Shown here: piece by piece, positions 13,294 to 16,703 of the stretch
Layout of the letters: each line of letters opens with the position of its first letter
Numbering within the stretch: the first letter of the stretch is position 1
From: Candidatus Levyibacteriota bacterium
GTDB taxonomy: Bacteria; Patescibacteriota; Microgenomatia; Levybacterales; UBA12049
Direction of reading: 5' to 3'
NCBI GenBank assembly: GCA_016182225.1
Contig: JACOXV010000051.1
Span: forward strand, 1-16,703
DNA length: 16,703 bases
Notes under the pieces: model-generated
Databases searched by the model: none
What the model was told of the DNA's origin: nothing
What the model saw: the letters and a program-made list of their open reading frames with translations, nothing else
Position numbers and translations under genes: made by a program

Positions 13294-14302
13294 CTGCAGA
13301 CACATAAGCAATAAATCCATCGTTTCCTTCAAAAACCACTACTGGCATTAAATAATTAGATCTTTTGTCAGTCATATAATAAGCAAGGTATATATTTTGA
13401 ATAGAGATTTCGCCTTTGGTTCCCTGAAAAGAAGCAATATATGCCTTTCCGTTCTTTAAATCTCCCAACGCCTCCGTGGCTGTTTTAACAGGATATGTTG
13501 AGGATGCTCTGAGAATATTGTGATGCGAAAAATTACTGCCGATCACAATGGGAATATTATTGCCCCCTACAATAAGAGACATAGGCGATGACCCTCTTTC
13601 ATAGACGATAGGTAAGCTATTTGCTGATCTTTGAAAAAATTCAACCTTAACTAGCTGTGCTTTTGATAAGCTGGTAGAATCTATTAACCCTCCAGCCCCT
13701 ATTGTTAGGAGGGTTGTTTTGGTTTTTCCTTCGTCTAAATCTTCCGGCAGAATAGCTAAGTCGTCCAGAAATTCAACAGCCACTTTCAATGCCTCTTCAG
13801 GATTGGGTGGGTAGGTGGGTTTAAAAGTTGGATCATTGAGGGAAGAAGATGTTATATGAAAATTTCCGGAAGTAATATTCATAGTAATTTCTCTTAAAAC
13901 TTCTTCGTCATTTTCCCATCTGTAGTAATTCTCGGATATTTTTTTTCTTGATCCAAAATGCAATTTATCGAATCTCTCATCGAAATTTTTTAGAGCCAGT
14001 AAATTAGGCGGTGGATCTTCAATCTTATTTATTCTGACTAGAAAGGGGAAAGCTGGTAATTCTCCAGAAAGAGTACCTATTGTATAGGTTAGTTTTGCTT
14101 TATTTATACTTTCTGGAAATTTAGGATTTTCTAGTTTTCCAAATAGTGCGGCGGGCCTGGGAGGGCCGGGGGGAAATAAAATTTTTTTTATGCCGCCTGC
14201 TATCTTAATTAAGATAATAACTACGAATATAAAAGCGACTATTATACTTGCCCATTTTAAAAACCTCAACACCCCTTCTCTCACTATGGTAAGATTAGCC
14301 AT
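13268..14302 (-). CDS. Membrane-anchored protein of unknown function
   Basis: This 344-residue protein does not fit a family I can name. Residues about 10-34 form one TM segment (FLKWASIIVAFIFVVIILIKIAG), followed by a proline-rich stretch (FPPGPPRPA) and a ~300-residue domain that is probably extracytoplasmic. The C-terminal part (IQNIYLAYYMTDKRSNYLMPVVVFEGNDGFIAYVSAV) faintly recalls YycI/YycH-like sensor-associated proteins; this is a guess. The start at 14302 (MANLTIVREG) was chosen over an upstream ATG at 14338, because a -10 (TATACT) ends six bases before 14302 and the longer start would overlap the gltX promoter. Its stop overlaps the carboxypeptidase gene by 26 bases. Sequence quality and promoter make it a real gene. 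Confidence 0.8.
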   Translation of the reverse strand: MANLTIVREGVLRFLKWASIIVAFIFVVIILIKIAGGIKKILFPPGPPRPAALFGKLENPKFPESINKAKLTYTIGTLSGELPAFPFLVRINKIEDPPPNLLALKNFDERFDKLHFGSRKKISENYYRWENDEEVLREITMNITSGNFHITSSSLNDPTFKPTYPPNPEEALKVAVEFLDDLAILPEDLDEGKTKTTLLTIGAGGLIDSTSLSKAQLVKVEFFQRSANSLPIVYERGSSPMSLIVGGNNIPIVIGSNFSHHNILRASSTYPVKTATEALGDLKNGKAYIASFQGTKGEISIQNIYLAYYMTDKRSNYLMPVVVFEGNDGFIAYVSAVRDEWIKN

Positions 14303-14305
14303 ATA

Positions 14306-14338
14306 TTGAGTATATGAGCTTTTTTGGCTACAATGCAA
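14306..14338. promoter_or_regulatory. Interleaved divergent promoters of gltX and the unknown gene
   Basis: Plus: TTGAGT (14306-14311), 17-base spacer, TACAAT (14329-14334), which ends six bases before the gltX ATG at 14341. Minus: TTGCAT (14338-14333), 18-base spacer, TATACT (14314-14309), which ends six bases before the ATG at 14302. The whole 38-base intergenic region is thus shared by two promoters, both placed to give leaderless mRNAs. The -35 of the plus promoter overlaps the -10 of the minus one. Confidence 0.65.
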
Positions 14339-14340
14339 GT

Positions 14341-15759
14341 ATGGCCAAGGCTATTTCAAGAGAGACAGTTAGAACAAGAATTGCTCCATCTCCCACTGGA
14401 TTTCCGCACATCGGGACTGTTTATCAGGCTCTTTTCAATTTCGCGTGGGCGAGAAGAAATAGAGGTAATTTTATCGTAAGAATTGAAGATACAGATAGAG
14501 AAAGATTTGTTGAGGGGGCTGAGGGGAAAATATTTGAGGCGCTAGATTTTTTCTTTCTTCGGGAGGATGAAAGTCCCAGAAAAAGAGGGGGGTACGGCCC
14601 ATATAGACAGTCCGAAAGACTCAAGATTTACCAAAAATATGCAGAAGAACTGGTAGAAAAAGGAGGCGCATATTATTGTTTTTGCACAAAAGAAAGACTG
14701 GAAGAACTTCGGAAGAAACAGACAGAAGAAAAAAAACCGACAATGTATGACAAGCATTGCTTAAATCTCTCAAAAGAGGAAATAAAAGAGAAGCTGGGTG
14801 GAGTGTATGTAGTACGATTGAAAGTTCCTGAGAATAAGACAATTTCAGTAAAAGACGAGATAAGAGGATTTATAAACTTTGACTCCAATCTCATCGAAGA
14901 TTCAGTTCTTGTTAAATCGGATGGATTTCCCACCTATCACTTTGCTGTTGTTGTGGATGATTACTTAATGAAAATTACACATGTGCTTAGGGGAGAAGAA
15001 TGGCTGTCGTCTTTTCCAAAACACACACTTATTTATGATTATTTTGGTTGGAAAAAGCCTCTTTTTTATCACACACCACTTTTAAGAAATCCAGATAAAT
15101 CCAAACTTTCCAAGAGACAAGGGCATGCTAATGTAGATTGGTATAAAGAGGAAGGATTTCTTCCAGAAGCAATATTAAATTTTTTAGCGCTTCTTGGATG
15201 GACTCATCCGGAAGGGAAAGATGAATTCTCGTTGTATGAATTTATAGATAAGTTTGATGTAGGTGAAATAAGAACCGTTGCTCCAATATTTGATCTCACC
15301 AAACTTGAATGGTTAAATGGAGTTTGGATAAGGAAGTATTCCCTCGAAAAATTAAAAGAACTTTTGCAGAATTTTTACAAAGGCGATAAGGAGATAGAAG
15401 AAGTTTTCGAAAGTAAACATATAGATTTGTTAATAAGACTTGCTCAATCCAGAATGAAGAAATTATCAGAATTTAAAGGACTTGTTATTTCGTCAAAAGA
15501 GAGAGAGTATACAAAAGAAGAAATGGAAATATCAAAAATCTTATTTGAAAAACTTTCGGCATTGGATATTAAGGACTGGAGAGAGGATAATATTTTAGAG
15601 ACTCTTAGGAATCTGAAAAATGAGAATGGAATATCCATGAAGGCAATATATTTTGTGATAACAGGCAGGGAGCAGGGTCTTCCCCTGATAGAAACGATGG
15701 TAAGGGTTGAGGGAAGAGACGAGATTTTAAAAAAACTAAAAGAAAAGTCACCTCAATAG
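14341..15759 (+). CDS. gltX: Glutamate-tRNA ligase (GluRS)
   Basis: GluRS charges tRNA-Glu, and in many bacteria also tRNA-Gln for later amidation. The 472-residue protein starts MAKAISRETVRTRIAPSPTG and has the class I signature HIGT (23-26), IEDTDRER (48-55), a CxC pair (CFC) with a downstream YDKHC that may bind zinc, and the second signature KLSKRQG (255-261). The C-terminal anticodon-binding helices are complete. ATG 14341 was chosen over 14314 (nine extra residues, MSFFGYNAS) because a TTGAGT-17-TACAAT promoter ends six bases before it and covers the longer start. No Shine-Dalgarno is seen. The stop overlaps the convergent membrane-protein gene by seven bases. Confidence 0.95.
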   Translation: MAKAISRETVRTRIAPSPTGFPHIGTVYQALFNFAWARRNRGNFIVRIEDTDRERFVEGAEGKIFEALDFFFLREDESPRKRGGYGPYRQSERLKIYQKYAEELVEKGGAYYCFCTKERLEELRKKQTEEKKPTMYDKHCLNLSKEEIKEKLGGVYVVRLKVPENKTISVKDEIRGFINFDSNLIEDSVLVKSDGFPTYHFAVVVDDYLMKITHVLRGEEWLSSFPKHTLIYDYFGWKKPLFYHTPLLRNPDKSKLSKRQGHANVDWYKEEGFLPEAILNFLALLGWTHPEGKDEFSLYEFIDKFDVGEIRTVAPIFDLTKLEWLNGVWIRKYSLEKLKELLQNFYKGDKEIEEVFESKHIDLLIRLAQSRMKKLSEFKGLVISSKEREYTKEEMEISKILFEKLSALDIKDWREDNILETLRNLKNENGISMKAIYFVITGREQGLPLIETMVRVEGRDEILKKLKEKSPQ

Positions 15760-16703
15760 CTAAATTTGTATATTTTTGATTCAGAGTTTTGGAAGACAAG
15801 TTCTATTCCTTCTGTCTCCTCTAAGTTTTTTTCTTGAACCGCACTGTATATATAAACAATTTTGTTTTGTCTTAATCTTTCTTTGACCCCCCTTTGTAAA
15901 AGAAGTTTTTCCTCTCCGGTAGCATTCCTTAGATCTAAGGTTAGTTTTAATAATTCCATTCTTGGAGCCAATTGTTGACCGGGAAAATCAATGAATTCAT
16001 TATTTAAAAATGTCCTTTTATTACCGAATGCAGATATGTGGGGACTCGATTCTCCATACCAATTGTTTAAGCTTTTTTCTTCAGAGGTTGTGAATGGTCC
16101 AGGAATTTCCAGAACTGTTGAAAAGTAGTTTTTATCGGATTTTAGATAGTTCATGGATTCAAAGTAAGGATCGGATATCTTTACCCCTATAAGATGAACG
16201 TTTGAAAAACCCACGAATGACTCATATGCAGATGGCAAAGCGATAATTAGAATTATTATAAAGGCAGCTATTTGTAAAATTTTTATTTTCAAAAGATTGA
16301 AGAAATAGGCGAATCCGAAGGATCCGATAATTGCCGATATGAATAAGAAATAAGCTGTCATTTGAGTTATTTCAAAAACTTTTATTGACTGGATAAAAAG
16401 AAGGGGGACAAAAAGAGAAACGAGACAAATGGAAATTAATAAAATTAAAAAGAAGCCATTTTTTCTTTTTTCGTGAACGAAAAACAGGAAAGCACCTATT
16501 AGTCCTATGGTTCTTATGCCAAGATTTCCAAAAATATAAATTATAAGTCCATATGACTCAACTTCCAGAATCCCTTTTATTACACTAAGTTTTTTGTAAG
16601 TATACATTTTTTCCTCGAAGCCGTACCATGGGAAGTTTTGTAATATACTATGAGGAGCCCATAAAGGATAAAAGATTAAACTTCCGGAATTACCTACAAA
16701 AAG
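15753..16703 (-). CDS. Large multi-TM membrane protein, C-terminal part (cut by window edge)
   Basis: The frame is open from the window edge (16703) to TGA at 15753-15755, so at least 316 residues of the C-terminal part are present. The in-frame ATG at 16607 is internal: the upstream codons (for example NSGSLIFYPLWAPHSILQNFPWYGFEEK) also read as protein. Visible are several hydrophobic helices and then a soluble C-terminal domain of about 140 residues. The layout recalls glycosyltransferase-C or YfhO-like membrane proteins, which often end in a soluble domain, but no diagnostic motif is in the part seen. The gene overlaps gltX by seven bases, convergently. Confidence 0.7.
   Translation of the reverse strand, partial: LFVGNSGSLIFYPLWAPHSILQNFPWYGFEEKMYTYKKLSVIKGILEVESYGLIIYIFGNLGIRTIGLIGAFLFFVHEKRKNGFFLILLISICLVSLFVPLLFIQSIKVFEITQMTAYFLFISAIIGSFGFAYFFNLLKIKILQIAAFIIILIIALPSAYESFVGFSNVHLIGVKISDPYFESMNYLKSDKNYFSTVLEIPGPFTTSEEKSLNNWYGESSPHISAFGNKRTFLNNEFIDFPGQQLAPRMELLKLTLDLRNATGEEKLLLQRGVKERLRQNKIVYIYSAVQEKNLEETEGIELVFQNSESKIYKFSY

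Noticed and set aside
14303..14338. Upstream ATG of the unknown gene (MHCSQKSSYTQY extension)
   Set aside because: It would overlap the divergent promoters; the ATG at 14302 has a -10 six bases upstream and a natural start.
14314..14340. Upstream ATG of gltX (MSFFGYNAS extension)
   Set aside because: It lies inside the likely gltX promoter; the conserved GluRS sequence begins after 14341.

Overview
The window looks like a piece of a Candidate Phyla Radiation (Patescibacteria) genome, most likely in or near Microgenomates. The evidence is indirect: AT-rich, tightly packed genes; small families often seen in that group (a DUF5679-like zinc ribbon, DUF4446, DUF3048, a winged-helix/nucleotidyltransferase fusion); compact housekeeping enzymes; and short palindromic repeats. 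No rRNA, tRNA, CRISPR array or insertion sequence was seen.

Layout. Bases 1-295 are a small island of unrelated short repeats, with a possible gene remnant and a long perfect palindrome at its right edge. A carbon-nitrogen hydrolase follows on the minus strand. Next, also on the minus strand, come a one-TM hypothetical protein and a 46-residue zinc ribbon (1382-1522), which ends in two hairpins. A palindromic divergent promoter at about 1872-1910 separates these from a plus-strand run: DUF4446, DUF3048, winged-helix/nucleotidyltransferase, SecD, SecF and a HIT protein. This run has 1-4 base overlaps at three junctions. A minus-strand group comes next: a GatB/YqeY-domain protein, a TrpR/YerC-like regulator and a CCA/poly(A) nucleotidyltransferase. 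RecJ, an archaeal-type AspRS and a D,D-carboxypeptidase then lie on the plus strand. The right end holds a membrane-anchored unknown protein (minus), GluRS (plus) and a membrane protein cut by the window edge (minus).

Themes. Most genes are housekeeping: protein export (SecDF), envelope (S11 carboxypeptidase, DUF3048), tRNA maturation and charging (CCA enzyme, AspRS, GluRS), and recombination/repair (RecJ). The main regulatory signal is the position of the promoters. At many operon-leading genes a -10-like hexamer ends 6-7 bases before the ATG and no Shine-Dalgarno sequence is visible, which suggests leaderless mRNAs. The only strong Shine-Dalgarno site I saw belongs to the tiny zinc-ribbon gene, which probably lies inside an operon. 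Divergent genes share very compact, partly palindromic promoters, and convergent genes overlap at their ends with no visible terminator.

The most interesting items are: (1) a paired palindromic repeat (AAGGTCSGACCTT) inserted in frame in recJ, with a relative in the repeat island; (2) the leaderless pattern and symmetric divergent promoters; (3) a TrpR-like gene flanked by two identical 12-mers that look like operators. I did not identify a clearly new multi-gene system. Function and taxonomy come from reading the sequence, not from database searches.
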